A stretch of 64,000 nucleotides of DNA. Origin: Streptomyces naganishii JCM 4654. GTDB taxonomy: Bacteria; Actinomycetota; Actinomycetes; Streptomycetales; Streptomycetaceae. Of the stretch, positions 40,475 to 49,653 are shown one piece after another; position 1 is the first letter of the stretch; each line of letters opens with the position of its first letter. Location: assembly GCF_014650575.1 (NCBI RefSeq), contig NZ_BMVF01000010.1, forward strand, positions 229,118 to 293,117, written 5' to 3'. The translations under genes were made by a program, and so were the position numbers. The notes beneath the pieces were generated by a model. That model searched no databases. It was given only the letters and a program-made list of their open reading frames with translations, and was not told the DNA's origin.

Positions 40475-41251
40475 GTGACCAGCTCCACCCCCGCTCCCCG
40501 CAAGGCCGCCTCGCTGACCGAGCGCCGTAAGGCCGCCACCCGCATGGAGATCGCCCGGGCGGCGGCCCGCCTGTTCGTGACCCGGGGACTGAAGGCCACC
40601 CGGGCCGAGGACATCGCCCAGGCCGCCGGTGTCGCCCCGCGCACCTTCTACCGCTACTTCGCCACCAAGGAGGAGGCGGTGGCCCCCCTCTACGCCGAGG
40701 GCGCCCGGCGGTGGACGGACGCTGTGCGCGAGGCCCCGGCGGACCTCCCCGTCGGCCAGGCCCTGGTCCACGCCGTGCGTCACACCTTCACCCCGGGAGC
40801 GGGTGTCTCGGCGTCCTCCTGGCAGTGGGCCCGCACCCTCATCCGCCTGGCCGAGACCAACCCGGCGGTGCGCAAGATCTGGGCCGAGGAGTGCCAGGCG
40901 TCGGAGCGGACGCTGGCGGAGGTGCTCGCGGCCCGGACGGCCCGAAGCGCCGAGGCCGACGCCGAGGCCGACGACAACGTTGCCCGCAACGGCGGGGACG
41001 GGAGCGGAGCCGGGCCCGGGACCGCCGAGGCCGCTGTCCCCGGAGCCGGGACCGACCTGACCGCCGCCGCCGTACCGGCCGACCTCCGTTTCGCCGCGGC
41101 CGTCGCCAGTGCCGCCGTGCGTGTGGCCGTGGAGTCCTGGGCCACCGGCGGGGGCGGAGCCGAAGGATCCGAGGGCCCCACCGCGCTCGCCCTGCGCAAC
41201 CTCGCTGCCCTACGGGACTTCACCTGGCAGCCGGGGCCGGAACGGGATTAG
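40475..41251 (+). CDS. TetR-family regulator with Ala/Glu-rich insertion
   Basis: The protein has 258 residues from a GTG at 40475. The HTH reads RMEIARAAARLFVTRG, RAEDIAQAAGVAPRTFYRYF (about 22-68). The C-terminal domain has a low-complexity Ala/Glu/Gly stretch (about 150-195) absent from most TetR proteins. It converges tail-to-tail with the WYL regulator, sharing 4 bp (41248-41251). The target is unknown; the MFS genes at 35257 and 42354 are candidates by proximity only. Confidence 0.85.
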   Translation: MTSSTPAPRKAASLTERRKAATRMEIARAAARLFVTRGLKATRAEDIAQAAGVAPRTFYRYFATKEEAVAPLYAEGARRWTDAVREAPADLPVGQALVHAVRHTFTPGAGVSASSWQWARTLIRLAETNPAVRKIWAEECQASERTLAEVLAARTARSAEADAEADDNVARNGGDGSGAGPGTAEAAVPGAGTDLTAAAVPADLRFAAAVASAAVRVAVESWATGGGGAEGSEGPTALALRNLAALRDFTWQPGPERD

Positions 41252-42291
41252 CCCGCACCCCCGCCCCCGCCCGTGCCCCCGCCAGGGCCCGTACTCCCGC
41301 TCCCGCTCCCGCTCCCACTCCCGTCCCCGCCTCCGGCCGCGCGTACCAGCCGCGCTCCCAACCTGCCCACCGCGTCGACCAGTTCCGTCGGCTCGTGCAC
41401 CGTGAACTCGTACCCCAGCATCGCCAGCCGCACCGCCAGCCACTCCACCATGTCGCCGGTGGTGGACCGCAGCCGGCAGCCGCCGCCGTCGAGCGGTTCC
41501 GGGGTGCCGAGCCAGGCGGGCAGCCGCGCCGCGACGCGCTCGGCCGGCTCGGCGAACGTCACCGTGAAGGCGTAGATCTCCTGCCGCCGGTACATCGACT
41601 GACGCAGATACTCGGCGGCACTCCCCGTGGGCAGCTCCCGCGGTGTGAAGCGCGCGCCGGTGGCGAAGGGTTCGCTCACCCGGTCGACCCGGAACGTCCG
41701 CCAGTCCGCCCGGTCGAGGTCGTACGCCACCAGGTACCAGCGCCGGCCGGTCGAGACGAGCCGGTACGGCTCGGTCACCCGGCGGGACCCGGTGCCGTCC
41801 CCGGCGCGGTACGCGAACCGCAGCCGCTCGCGTCCCGCGACCGCCGAGGCCATGACGGTCAGCGTCTCCGGTGCGACGCTCGCGCCGTCGCCGCTGGTCA
41901 GCGGGGTGGTGGCGGCCTGGAGGGTGGAGACGCGGTGGCGCAGCCGGGCGGGAAGAACCTGCTCCAGCTTCGCCAGCGCCCGTACGGACGCCTCGTCCAC
42001 GCCCTCGATGGCGTGCCCGGCCCCCGCCCGCAGACCCACCGCGATGGCCACCGCCTCCTCGTCGTCGACCACCAGGGGCGGCATCGCCTTGCCCGCGACC
42101 AGGCGGTAGCCGCCGTCGGAGCCCCTGGTGGCCTGCACGGGGTAGCCCAGTTCGCGCAGCCGGTCGACATCCCGCCGTACCGTGCGGCGCGAGACGCCCA
42201 GACGCTCGGCGAGCTCGCCGCCCGGCCATTCCCGGGGCGTCTGGAGGAGGGACAGGAGCTGAAGGAGCCGTGCCGGGGTGTCCGTCGTCAT
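41248..42291 (-). CDS. YafY-type HTH/WYL-domain regulator
   Basis: The protein has 347 residues. An N-terminal HTH_11/DeoR-like domain (RLLQLLSLLQTPREWPGGEL, RLGVSRRTVRRDVDRLREL) is followed by a WYL domain (VTEPYRLVSTGRRWYLVAYD) and a WCX-like C-terminal domain, then a Gly/Ser tail. WYL regulators bind nucleic-acid-related or other ligands and usually control an adjacent gene. It is divergent from a DHA2 MFS pump 62 bp away, the probable target. Confidence 0.9.
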   Translation of the reverse strand: MTTDTPARLLQLLSLLQTPREWPGGELAERLGVSRRTVRRDVDRLRELGYPVQATRGSDGGYRLVAGKAMPPLVVDDEEAVAIAVGLRAGAGHAIEGVDEASVRALAKLEQVLPARLRHRVSTLQAATTPLTSGDGASVAPETLTVMASAVAGRERLRFAYRAGDGTGSRRVTEPYRLVSTGRRWYLVAYDLDRADWRTFRVDRVSEPFATGARFTPRELPTGSAAEYLRQSMYRRQEIYAFTVTFAEPAERVAARLPAWLGTPEPLDGGGCRLRSTTGDMVEWLAVRLAMLGYEFTVHEPTELVDAVGRLGARLVRAAGGGDGSGSGSGSGSTGPGGGTGGGGGAG

Positions 42292-42353
42292 GCGTCCGAG
42301 AATGCCGCAGATCTAGGACATGATCTGACCTCTTGGCCTTCTAGCTTGAACTC

Positions 42354-44036
42354 ATGACCTCCAGCGAAACCCTTGTCGACAGCTCTGACGGCACCGGAAG
42401 CAGCAGTAGTACCGGAAGCACCGGTGGTACCAGTAGTTCCGGAAGCACTGGGAACACCGGAAACACGGGAAGCGGCAGCGCCGACGGCATCGCGCGGGCG
42501 GCGGACCGCCGCCGCTGGTTCGCGCTGGCGATCGTGATGACCGCGGCCTTCATGGACCTCGTGGACGTCACGATCGTCAACATCGCGATCCCGTCCATCC
42601 AGAAGGACGCGGGCGCGTCCTTCAGCCAGATCCAGTGGATAACCGCCGGTTACGCCCTCGCCTTCGCGGCCGGCCTGATCACGGGCGGGCGGCTCGGCGA
42701 CATCCACGGCCGCAAGCGGCTGTTCCTCGTCGGCATCGGCGGCTTCACCCTCGCCTCCGCCCTGTGCGGCTTCGCCGCGAACCCCGAGATGCTGGTCGCC
42801 TCGCGCATCCTCCAGGGCGGCATGGCGGCGATGATGGTGCCGCAGGTGCTGTCGATCGTGCACGCCACCTTCCCGGCGCACGAACGCGGCAAGGTCTTCG
42901 GGCTGTTCGGCGCGGTCGTCGGCCTGGGCGCGGTGTCCGGACCGCTGCTGGGCGCGCTGCTGACCGAGTGGAACCTGTTCGGGCTCGAGTGGCGCCCGAT
43001 CTTCCTGATCAATCTCCCGGTGGGCGTCGCCGCGTTCTGGCTGGGCAGCCGCTTCATCACCGAGTCCAGGGCGCCGAGGGCGCTCAAGCTGGACCTGGTG
43101 GGCGTCGGCCTGGTCACCCTCGGACTGCTCATGCTGCTCTACCCGCTGACCCGCGGCCGTGAGCTGGGCTGGCCGCTCTGGGGGTACGGCTCGATGGCGG
43201 GCGCGTTCGTGGTCTTCGGCGCGCTGGTGGCGTACGAGCGGCGCAAGGCGGCCCGGGACGGTTCCCCGCTGGTCGAGCTGTCGCTGTTCCGGGTCAAGAG
43301 CTTCGCCGCGGGCATCGCCGTACAGACGGTCTTCGGCGTCGCGCTCGGCGTGTTCTTCCTGGTCTGGACGCTGTACATGCAGATCGGCCTGGGCTGGAGC
43401 CCGCTGCGCGCCGGCCTGACGGGGGTGCCCTTCTCGCTCGCGGTCTCCACGGCGGCCGGAATGTCGGTGCAGAAGCTGGTCCCGCGCTTCGGCCGCAAGG
43501 TGCTCCAGGCGGGCGCGCTGACGATGGCCGCCGGTGTCCTGCTCTACATCTGGGAGTCCGGACGGTACGGCCTGCACATCGCGCCCTGGCAGATGGCCCT
43601 GCCGCTGGTGGTGATGGGCGCCGGCATGGGCCTGATCGTGGCCCCGCTCACCGACGCGGTGCTGTCCGAGGTGCCGCGCGAACACGCGGGCTCGGCCTCC
43701 GGGCTGATCAACACCGTGCAACAGATGGGCAACGCGCTGGGGCTCGGCCTGGTGTCGGTGGTGTTCTTCGGGGTGATCGGCGACCGGCTGACTCCGGCCC
43801 AGGTGGGCCCGGCCTTCGTCGACGCCTTCCAGCACGCGCTGGTGTGGGTGGCGGCGGTGCTGGGCGTCATCTTCGTCCTGATGTCGGCGCTGCCCAAGCG
43901 GCCGGCGCAGCATGTGGAGGGTGCGGGGGACGCCCAGGGTGCTGCCGGGGGCGCGGGTGGTGCGGGGGAGCGGGCCGTGGGGGAGTCCCGGCCGTCGCGG
44001 CCCGCCGACGAGCGCGAGCGTGAGATGGCCGTCTGA
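42354..44036 (+). CDS. MFS multidrug exporter (DHA2 type) with Ser/Gly/Thr-rich N-terminus
   Basis: The protein has 560 residues. The first about 45 residues are a low-complexity Ser/Gly/Thr/Asn tail. Then 14-TM DHA2 hallmarks follow: VDVTIVNIAIPSIQKD, GGRLGDIHGRKR (motif A), VVGLGAVSGPLLGALL (motif C). The C-terminus is Gly/Ala-rich. It exports drugs or metabolites with protons. Divergence from the WYL regulator suggests ligand-dependent expression. Confidence 0.92.
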   Translation: MTSSETLVDSSDGTGSSSSTGSTGGTSSSGSTGNTGNTGSGSADGIARAADRRRWFALAIVMTAAFMDLVDVTIVNIAIPSIQKDAGASFSQIQWITAGYALAFAAGLITGGRLGDIHGRKRLFLVGIGGFTLASALCGFAANPEMLVASRILQGGMAAMMVPQVLSIVHATFPAHERGKVFGLFGAVVGLGAVSGPLLGALLTEWNLFGLEWRPIFLINLPVGVAAFWLGSRFITESRAPRALKLDLVGVGLVTLGLLMLLYPLTRGRELGWPLWGYGSMAGAFVVFGALVAYERRKAARDGSPLVELSLFRVKSFAAGIAVQTVFGVALGVFFLVWTLYMQIGLGWSPLRAGLTGVPFSLAVSTAAGMSVQKLVPRFGRKVLQAGALTMAAGVLLYIWESGRYGLHIAPWQMALPLVVMGAGMGLIVAPLTDAVLSEVPREHAGSASGLINTVQQMGNALGLGLVSVVFFGVIGDRLTPAQVGPAFVDAFQHALVWVAAVLGVIFVLMSALPKRPAQHVEGAGDAQGAAGGAGGAGERAVGESRPSRPADEREREMAV

Positions 44037-44086
44037 GCCCGGCCCTTCCCGCCCGTGAGCCCGGCCCTTCCCGCCCGTTTCGCCAT

Positions 44087-44123
44087 GGGGCCCACTCATC
44101 CGATTCCCGGATGAGTGGGCCCC
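44087..44123 (+). terminator. Terminator hairpin after the MFS gene
   Basis: GGGGCCCACTCATCCG and CGGATGAGTGGGCCCC form a perfect 16-bp stem with a 5-nt loop, the strongest hairpin in this part of the window. Confidence 0.85.
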
Positions 44124-44187
44124 TGGCGTGCGTACCGGACACAAACGGAAGTCCGATCCTGCCCGGTCTGGCGCCGCACCTGTTTAC

Positions 44188-44197
44188 TTTCCGGAAA
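44188..44197. promoter_or_regulatory. Candidate FruR operator
   Basis: TTTCCGGAAA is a perfect 10-bp palindrome 59 bp before fruR, in the only plausible promoter region of the fru operon. Assignment to FruR is an inference. Confidence 0.4.
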
Positions 44198-44255
44198 ACC
44201 GGGCGTAGCCTCCTGAGAAACCACAGGTTCGGGCATCGGTCGGAGGCAAACGGAC

Positions 44256-45017
44256 ATGTACGCAGCGGAGCGGCAGCAGGAGATCCTCCGGCTCGCCCGT
44301 GACGGCGGCCGGGTGGACGTCGTGTCGCTCGCCGAGGAGTTCCAGGTCACGGCGGAGACGATCCGCCGTGACCTGAAGGCCCTCGACCGCGCCGGACTGC
44401 TGCGCCGGGTGCACGGCGGCGCGATCCCGGCCGGGCGGCTGGACTTCGAACCGGACCTCGCCGAGCGCGAGTCCACGTCGGCCGACGAGAAGGACCGCAT
44501 CGCCAAGGCGGCCCTCGCCGAACTGCCCGCCGCGGGCACGCTCATCCTCGACGCCGGCTCGACCGTCGCCCGGCTCGCCGCCGCGCTGCCCCTGGAGACC
44601 GAGCTCACCGTCGTCACCCACAGCCTGCCCATCGCGGCCCGGCTCGCCGACCACCCCGGCATCCAGCTTCACCTCGTCGGCGGCCGCGTACGGCACCGCA
44701 CACGTGCCGCCGTCGACGCCTGGGCGCTGCGCGCCTACGGCGAGATCCGCGCCGACGTGCTGTTCGTCGCCGCCAACGGCTTCTCCGCCGAGCACGGTCT
44801 GACCACCCCCGACCTCGCCGAGGCGGCCGTGAAGCGCGTGGCGGTCGCCGCCGCCCGCCGCGTGGTGCTCCTCGCCGACTCCAGCAAGCACGGTCAGGAG
44901 CACTTCGCGCGCTTCGGCGACCTGAGCGACGTGGACCTGCTGATCACCGACAGCGGGCTGAGCCCGGACGACACCGCCGCCATCGAGCGCGGCGGCACGG
45001 AAGTAGTACGCGCATGA
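44256..45017 (+). CDS. fruR: DeoR-family regulator of fructose use
   Basis: The protein has 253 residues. The N-terminal HTH (AERQQEILRLARDGGRVDVV, LAEEFQVTAETIRRDLKAL) is followed by the DeoR sugar-phosphate sensor domain (LILDAGSTVARLA, LTVVTHSLPIAARL). The gene overlaps fruK by ATGA (45014-45017). In S. coelicolor the DeoR regulator at this place belongs to the fruRKA operon, induced by fructose through fructose-1-phosphate. Confidence 0.92.
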   Translation: MYAAERQQEILRLARDGGRVDVVSLAEEFQVTAETIRRDLKALDRAGLLRRVHGGAIPAGRLDFEPDLAERESTSADEKDRIAKAALAELPAAGTLILDAGSTVARLAAALPLETELTVVTHSLPIAARLADHPGIQLHLVGGRVRHRTRAAVDAWALRAYGEIRADVLFVAANGFSAEHGLTTPDLAEAAVKRVAVAAARRVVLLADSSKHGQEHFARFGDLSDVDLLITDSGLSPDDTAAIERGGTEVVRA

Positions 45018-45961
45018 TCCTCACCGTCACCCCCAACCCCTCCCTCGACCGCACCTACGAAGTGCCCTCGCTGGACCGCGGCGAGGTCGTCCGGGCCACC
45101 GGCGAGCGCATGGACCCGGGCGGCAAGGGCGTCAACGTCTCGCGCGCGGTCGCGGCCGCGGGGCGCCGCACGGTCGCCGTGCTGCCCCTGGGCGGCGCGC
45201 CGGGCGCGGTCATCGAGGAACTGCTGGCCGCCCAGGGCATCGAGGTCGCGCCGGTCCCGATCTCCGGCGCCACCCGCTCCAACATCGCGCTCGCGGAGGC
45301 GGACGGCGTCCTCACCAAGATCAACGCGCCGGGTCCGGAGCTGACGGGCCAGGAGCAGGAACTGCTCCTGGACACCGTGCGGCGGCAGTCGCGCGGCGCC
45401 GACTGGATCGCGTGCTGCGGCAGCCTTCCGCGCGGGCTCTCGCCCTCCTGGTACGCCGACCTGGTCGCCCGCGCGCACGCCGCCGGCGTACGGATCGCGC
45501 TGGACACCTCCGGGCCGGCCCTGCTGGAGGCGCTGCGCGAGGGCCCCGACGTGGTCAAGCCCAACGCCGAGGAACTCGCCGAGGCCGTAGGCCGCCCGCT
45601 CAGCACCGTGGGCGACGCGGTCAAGGCGGCCGAGGAACTGCGCGGCCTGGGCGCACGCGCCGTGCTCGCCAGCCTGGGCGCCGACGGCCAGTTGCTCGTG
45701 GACGGCGCCGGCGTCTGGTACGGCAGCGCCCGCGTCGACGTCGTCCGCAGCAACGTGGGCGCCGGCGACTCCTCCCTCGCCGGGTTCCTCATCGCGGGCG
45801 GCATCGGCCCGCAGGCCCTGTCCTCCGCCGTCGCCCACGGCGCCGCCGCCGTACAGCTGCCCGGCAGCCTGATGCCGACGCCCGTGCACCTCGACCCGGC
45901 GGCGGTGACGGTCACGTCGGACGCGCCGGTGGACCGCGCCCTGAAGGAGCCGGTGTCATGA
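45014..45961 (+). CDS. fruK: 1-phosphofructokinase
   Basis: The protein has 315 residues. PfkB-family signatures: GGKGVNVSRA near residue 36 and the C-terminal NVGAGDSSLAGFL with the catalytic Asp. It phosphorylates fructose-1-phosphate, the product of the fructose PTS, to fructose-1,6-bisphosphate. It is translationally coupled to fruR and followed 130 bp later by fruA, completing fructose uptake and entry to glycolysis. Confidence 0.95.
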   Translation: MILTVTPNPSLDRTYEVPSLDRGEVVRATGERMDPGGKGVNVSRAVAAAGRRTVAVLPLGGAPGAVIEELLAAQGIEVAPVPISGATRSNIALAEADGVLTKINAPGPELTGQEQELLLDTVRRQSRGADWIACCGSLPRGLSPSWYADLVARAHAAGVRIALDTSGPALLEALREGPDVVKPNAEELAEAVGRPLSTVGDAVKAAEELRGLGARAVLASLGADGQLLVDGAGVWYGSARVDVVRSNVGAGDSSLAGFLIAGGIGPQALSSAVAHGAAAVQLPGSLMPTPVHLDPAAVTVTSDAPVDRALKEPVS

Positions 45962-46091
45962 CCGCCGCCCGCGCCCTTCCGGGCGCCCCTCCAGCCTTCC
46001 CGCCCCTCGTCCCAGCCCCCCACGGCACTCCCGTCCCCACCCCTGCCCACCACCCCACGGCCTGGGCGATACGCGTGCTAAGGAGCCCGCG

Positions 46092-48323
46092 ATGAGCGAC
46101 ATGATCACCGCGGACCTGGTCGATCTCGACCTGTCCGCCGACACCAAGGAAGCGGCGGCACGCGCCCTCGCCGAGCGCATGGTGGCCCAGGGCCGGGTGA
46201 CCGACCTGGAGGGCTTGCTCGCCGACGTGGCCGCCCGCGAGGCGCAGATGCCGACCGGCCTCGACGGCGGCATCGGCATCCCGCACTGCCGCAGCGCGCA
46301 CGTCACCGAGCCGACGCTCGCCTTCGGGCGCCGCGCCGCCGGGATCGACTTCGGCGCGCCGGACGGGCCGGCCGACCTGGTCTTCCTGATCGCCGCGCCG
46401 GCCGGCGCGGACGACGCCCACCTCACGATCCTGTCGTCGCTGGCCCGCCAGCTGATGAACGCCGAGTTCACCGCCGCCCTGCGCTCGGTGGACGACCCGG
46501 CCCGCGCCGCCGCCCTGATCCGCGGTGAACGCGCGGAGGACGCGCCGGCCGCGGAGGGGACCGGGGCCGCCGGGACGGCGACCGATCCGGCAGCCGAGCG
46601 GGCCGCCGAACCGGCAGCCGGTCCGACCGCCGAGCCTGCCGAGGCCGCTTCCGGTCCTTCGGCTTCTTCGGTCTCTTCGGCTTCCGCTCCTTCGGGTTCC
46701 GCCTCCGTCCCGGTCCACGAGGACTCCGCCGCGACGCCGGTGGCGGCCTCCGCCGGCGCCGCGGCGGGCACTACCGCCCCGGCGGCCGAACCGGACGGGG
46801 CGGGCGCGGACGGGGCGGGCCGCCCTCCGTTCCGTATCGTCGCCGTCACCTCCTGCCCCACGGGCATCGCGCACACCTACATGGCCGCCGAGTCCCTGGA
46901 GAACGCCGGCCGCGAGGCGGGCGTCGAGGTCATCGTCGAGACACAGGGCTCGGCCGGCTTCACCCGGCTCGACCCGGCCGTGATCGCGGCGGCGGACGGC
47001 GTGATCTTCGCCCACGACGTCCCCGTACGGAACAAGGAACGCTTCGCCGGGAAGCCGACCGTCGACGTCGGCGTGAAGGCGGGCATCAACCGGCCCGGCG
47101 AACTGATCACCGAGGTGCGCGGTAAGGCCGAGCGCGGCTGGGTGACCTCCGGCGCGGCGCCGACCCCGGTCGAGCGGGCCGGTGAGGCGGGCGAGGGCTA
47201 CGGCACGAAGCTGCGCAAGTGGCTGATGTCCGGCGTGAGTTACATGGTCCCGTTCGTCGCCGCGGGCGGTCTGCTGATCGCCCTCGGCTTCGCGCTCGGC
47301 GGCTACAGGATCAACAAGGCGCCGTCGGTGATGGACCACTTCGTGTGGACCCAGGCCGACAGCTGGGCCGCCCTGCTGTTCCAGATCGGCGGCGTCGCGT
47401 TCGCCTTCCTGGTCCCGGTCCTGGCCGGCTACATCGCCTACGGCATGGCCGACCGTCCAGGACTCGTCCCCGGCTTCGTCGGCGGCTCGATCGCCCTGAC
47501 CATCAACGCGGGCTTCCTCGGCGGCCTCGCGGCCGGCCTGATCGCCGGCGGTGTGGTCATGGCCATCCAGAAGGTGCGCATCCCGCAGGCGTTGCGCGGC
47601 ATCATGCCGGTGGTGGTGATCCCGCTGATCTCCTCGGCGGTGGTCGGATTCCTGATGTTCGTCGTCATCGGCAAGCCGATCGCCTCCGCGCAGAAGGGGA
47701 TGACCGACTGGCTCAACGGCCTCACCGGCACCAACGCCGTCCTGCTGGGCGCCCTGCTCGGCCTGATGATGTGCTTCGACCTCGGCGGCCCCGTCAACAA
47801 GGTCGCCTACACCTTCGCCACCGCCGGCATCGCGGTCTCCGACCCGAGTGGCTCCGCAATGAAGATCATGGCCGCGGTGATGGCGGCCGGCATGGTCCCG
47901 CCGCTGGCGATGGCCCTGGCCACCACCGTGCGCGGGCGGCTGTTCACGCAGACCGAGCGGGAGAACGGCAAGGCCGCCTGGGTCCTGGGCGCCTCCTTCA
48001 TCTCCGAGGGTGCGATCCCGTTCGCCGCGGCCGACCCGCTGCGGGTCATCCCCTCGGCGATGGCGGGCGGCGCGGTCACCGGCGCGCTGTCGATGGCCTT
48101 CGGCGCCACGCTGCGCGCCCCGCACGGCGGCATCTTCGTCGTCCCGCTGATCGGCAACCCGTTCCTCTACCTGATCGCCATCGCGGCCGGCGTGTGCGTC
48201 ACCACCGCCCTCGTGGTCGCGCTCAAGACGCTGCGCAAGACGGCACCCGGCGCGGCGGCCCCGGGGGCGGGCGGGAGCGCGCAGACGGCGCCGGCCGAGC
48301 GCAAGCAGCCGGTGGCCGCGTGA
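46092..48323 (+). CDS. fruA: Fructose PTS permease, EIIABC fusion
   Basis: The protein has 743 residues; ATG at 46092 follows AAGGAG. EIIA (1-145) has the phospho-His65 in GIGIPHCRSAHV. An Ala/Pro/Ser-rich linker spans about 148-245. EIIB (247-345) has Cys255 in VAVTSCPTGIAHTYMAAE. EIIC (about 375-715) is the multi-helix channel domain. HPr-phosphate passes its phosphate via EIIA and EIIB to fructose during import, giving fructose-1-phosphate for FruK. A UUCG-capped hairpin ends the operon. Confidence 0.95.
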   Translation: MSDMITADLVDLDLSADTKEAAARALAERMVAQGRVTDLEGLLADVAAREAQMPTGLDGGIGIPHCRSAHVTEPTLAFGRRAAGIDFGAPDGPADLVFLIAAPAGADDAHLTILSSLARQLMNAEFTAALRSVDDPARAAALIRGERAEDAPAAEGTGAAGTATDPAAERAAEPAAGPTAEPAEAASGPSASSVSSASAPSGSASVPVHEDSAATPVAASAGAAAGTTAPAAEPDGAGADGAGRPPFRIVAVTSCPTGIAHTYMAAESLENAGREAGVEVIVETQGSAGFTRLDPAVIAAADGVIFAHDVPVRNKERFAGKPTVDVGVKAGINRPGELITEVRGKAERGWVTSGAAPTPVERAGEAGEGYGTKLRKWLMSGVSYMVPFVAAGGLLIALGFALGGYRINKAPSVMDHFVWTQADSWAALLFQIGGVAFAFLVPVLAGYIAYGMADRPGLVPGFVGGSIALTINAGFLGGLAAGLIAGGVVMAIQKVRIPQALRGIMPVVVIPLISSAVVGFLMFVVIGKPIASAQKGMTDWLNGLTGTNAVLLGALLGLMMCFDLGGPVNKVAYTFATAGIAVSDPSGSAMKIMAAVMAAGMVPPLAMALATTVRGRLFTQTERENGKAAWVLGASFISEGAIPFAAADPLRVIPSAMAGGAVTGALSMAFGATLRAPHGGIFVVPLIGNPFLYLIAIAAGVCVTTALVVALKTLRKTAPGAAAPGAGGSAQTAPAERKQPVAA

Positions 48324-48374
48324 CCTTGTCCCTTTAGGGCGCTGTGAGTTGTTCACGGCACATGCGAGATACGT

Positions 48375-48404
48375 CACGGTCCGGGGTTTCGACCCCGGAC
48401 CGTG
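48375..48404 (+). terminator. Terminator hairpin of the fru operon (UUCG tetraloop)
   Basis: CACGGTCCGGGGT and ACCCCGGACCGTG form a perfect 13-bp stem closed by TTCG, an exceptionally stable tetraloop, 52 bp after the fruA stop. Confidence 0.85.
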
Positions 48405-48420
48405 GTGTCTACTGGAAGAC

Positions 48421-48678
48421 ATGCCTCAGCACGTCTCGCTCCTCATGTGGTTCGGTGTGGCCGTCCCCGCCGCGCTGATCGTCGCCTGCATGATCAGCCT
48501 GGTGCGCTTCCGACGCGCCGTGCGCTTCGGGACCGCCCGGCGTGCCCCCGCCCCGCGCCTGTCCGCCCTCCCGCCCCAGCCCGGCTCCGGCGGCCCCCAC
48601 CGCGAGTTCGTGGAACTCACCCCGGCCGAACGCGACGCCTTCGCGGGCCTGATGCGCCAGCTCAACGACGGCCACTGA
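48421..48678 (+). CDS. Small membrane-anchored hypothetical protein (85 aa)
   Basis: ATG at 48421 is chosen after GGAAGA; the upstream frame crosses the fru terminator. One N-terminal membrane helix (LLMWFGVAVPAALIVACMISLV) is followed by a basic segment and a polar tail ending REFVELTPAERDAFAGLMRQL. No family is recognised; small proteins of this form are common in Streptomyces. Confidence 0.65.
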   Translation: MPQHVSLLMWFGVAVPAALIVACMISLVRFRRAVRFGTARRAPAPRLSALPPQPGSGGPHREFVELTPAERDAFAGLMRQLNDGH

Positions 48679-48732
48679 ACCCGGCCACTGAAACCGGGTC
48701 ACTGACCCCGGGTACTGACCCCGGCCACTGGG

Positions 48733-49479
48733 CTACGGCACCTGCGACGCCCTGCGTTCCATCGCGTCCCGGGCCGCGTCCTCCGTCGCGTACACCTCGC
48801 ACATGTGGCGTCCGTCGGGGGTGGCCGTGTGCTCGACCTCCCACAGGGAGATCTCCACCCCGTCGCTCAGCAGGAACGCGTGCTCGTAGAGCGCGAAGCA
48901 CAGGCCGGCCCGGCCCGTGCGGCAGGGGCGGCCGAAGGCCTGGGTGATCTGGTGCCCGGACGCCGTGGCCAGCCGCGAGGCGACCTCCGCGCCCGGCCGG
49001 TCGCCGTTCTCCGCGCGCCTGAGCAGCCGGCGGGCGTGGTCGGCGGAGTCGTCAGGCGAGTAGGCGTGCCGGGTCTCGGGGACGGCCGAGAGCTGGACCA
49101 GCACCGGCAGTTCGAAGTCCGGCGCGTCCGGCGGGAGCGGCAGCCGGGTGGTCGCGGTGCGCACTTCCTCCTCGTCGACGTACACCTCGTGCTGGGCCTC
49201 GTTGCCCGGGGCGGTGTTGTGCACGAGCTCCCAGAGGGTGAGCGCCGAGCCGTCGGCGAGCAGCCAGGTGTGCCGGTAGGTCTCGCGGTGCAGTCCGGCG
49301 CTGTGGTGCGCGGAGTGGAGCGAACCGTCGTAGGCCAGCGCGCAGTCGAGCCGCCGTATCGTCTCGTCGGGCAGTTCGAAGGAGTTCAGGGCACGGCCGA
49401 GGAGTCGCGCGAGGTGCTCCTCCGGAGACTCGGGCGACTCGCGTGGCTCGTACGCTGCCGTCTCGTACGGAACGCTCAA
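48733..49479 (-). CDS. DUF6227-like hypothetical protein
   Basis: The protein has 248 residues. Two similar halves are visible: RHTWLLADGSALTLWELVHN near residue 70 and ALYEHAFLLSDGVEISLWEVEH near 196, each followed by a Tyr-Val/Ala-acidic motif (HEVYVDEEE, CEVYATEDA), suggesting an internal duplication. It resembles, from memory, the Streptomyces DUF6227 family, which has no known function. No membrane segment or signal. Confidence 0.75.
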   Translation of the reverse strand: MSVPYETAAYEPRESPESPEEHLARLLGRALNSFELPDETIRRLDCALAYDGSLHSAHHSAGLHRETYRHTWLLADGSALTLWELVHNTAPGNEAQHEVYVDEEEVRTATTRLPLPPDAPDFELPVLVQLSAVPETRHAYSPDDSADHARRLLRRAENGDRPGAEVASRLATASGHQITQAFGRPCRTGRAGLCFALYEHAFLLSDGVEISLWEVEHTATPDGRHMCEVYATEDAARDAMERRASQVP

Positions 49480-49582
49480 GGTTTCTCCCGGCGTTGCTGC
49501 ATGTCACCTTGTGGGTGCATACCGTAGCCCCTCGGCCGGACATCATGTCCGGGAACCGAGAAAACGTGTGCCCGTAAAACGC

Positions 49583-49615
49583 CCGGGCCGCGCGAGAAGT
49601 TCCCGCGCGGCCCGG
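49583..49615 (-). terminator. Terminator hairpin downstream of the L,D-transpeptidase gene
   Basis: CCGGGCCGCGCG and CGCGCGGCCCGG form a perfect 12-bp stem with a 9-nt loop. It lies 38 bp beyond the minus-strand stop at 49654. Confidence 0.75.
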
Positions 49616-49653
49616 CGATCGGTTGAAAAACGCAGCTCACAGGGGCTCGCCGA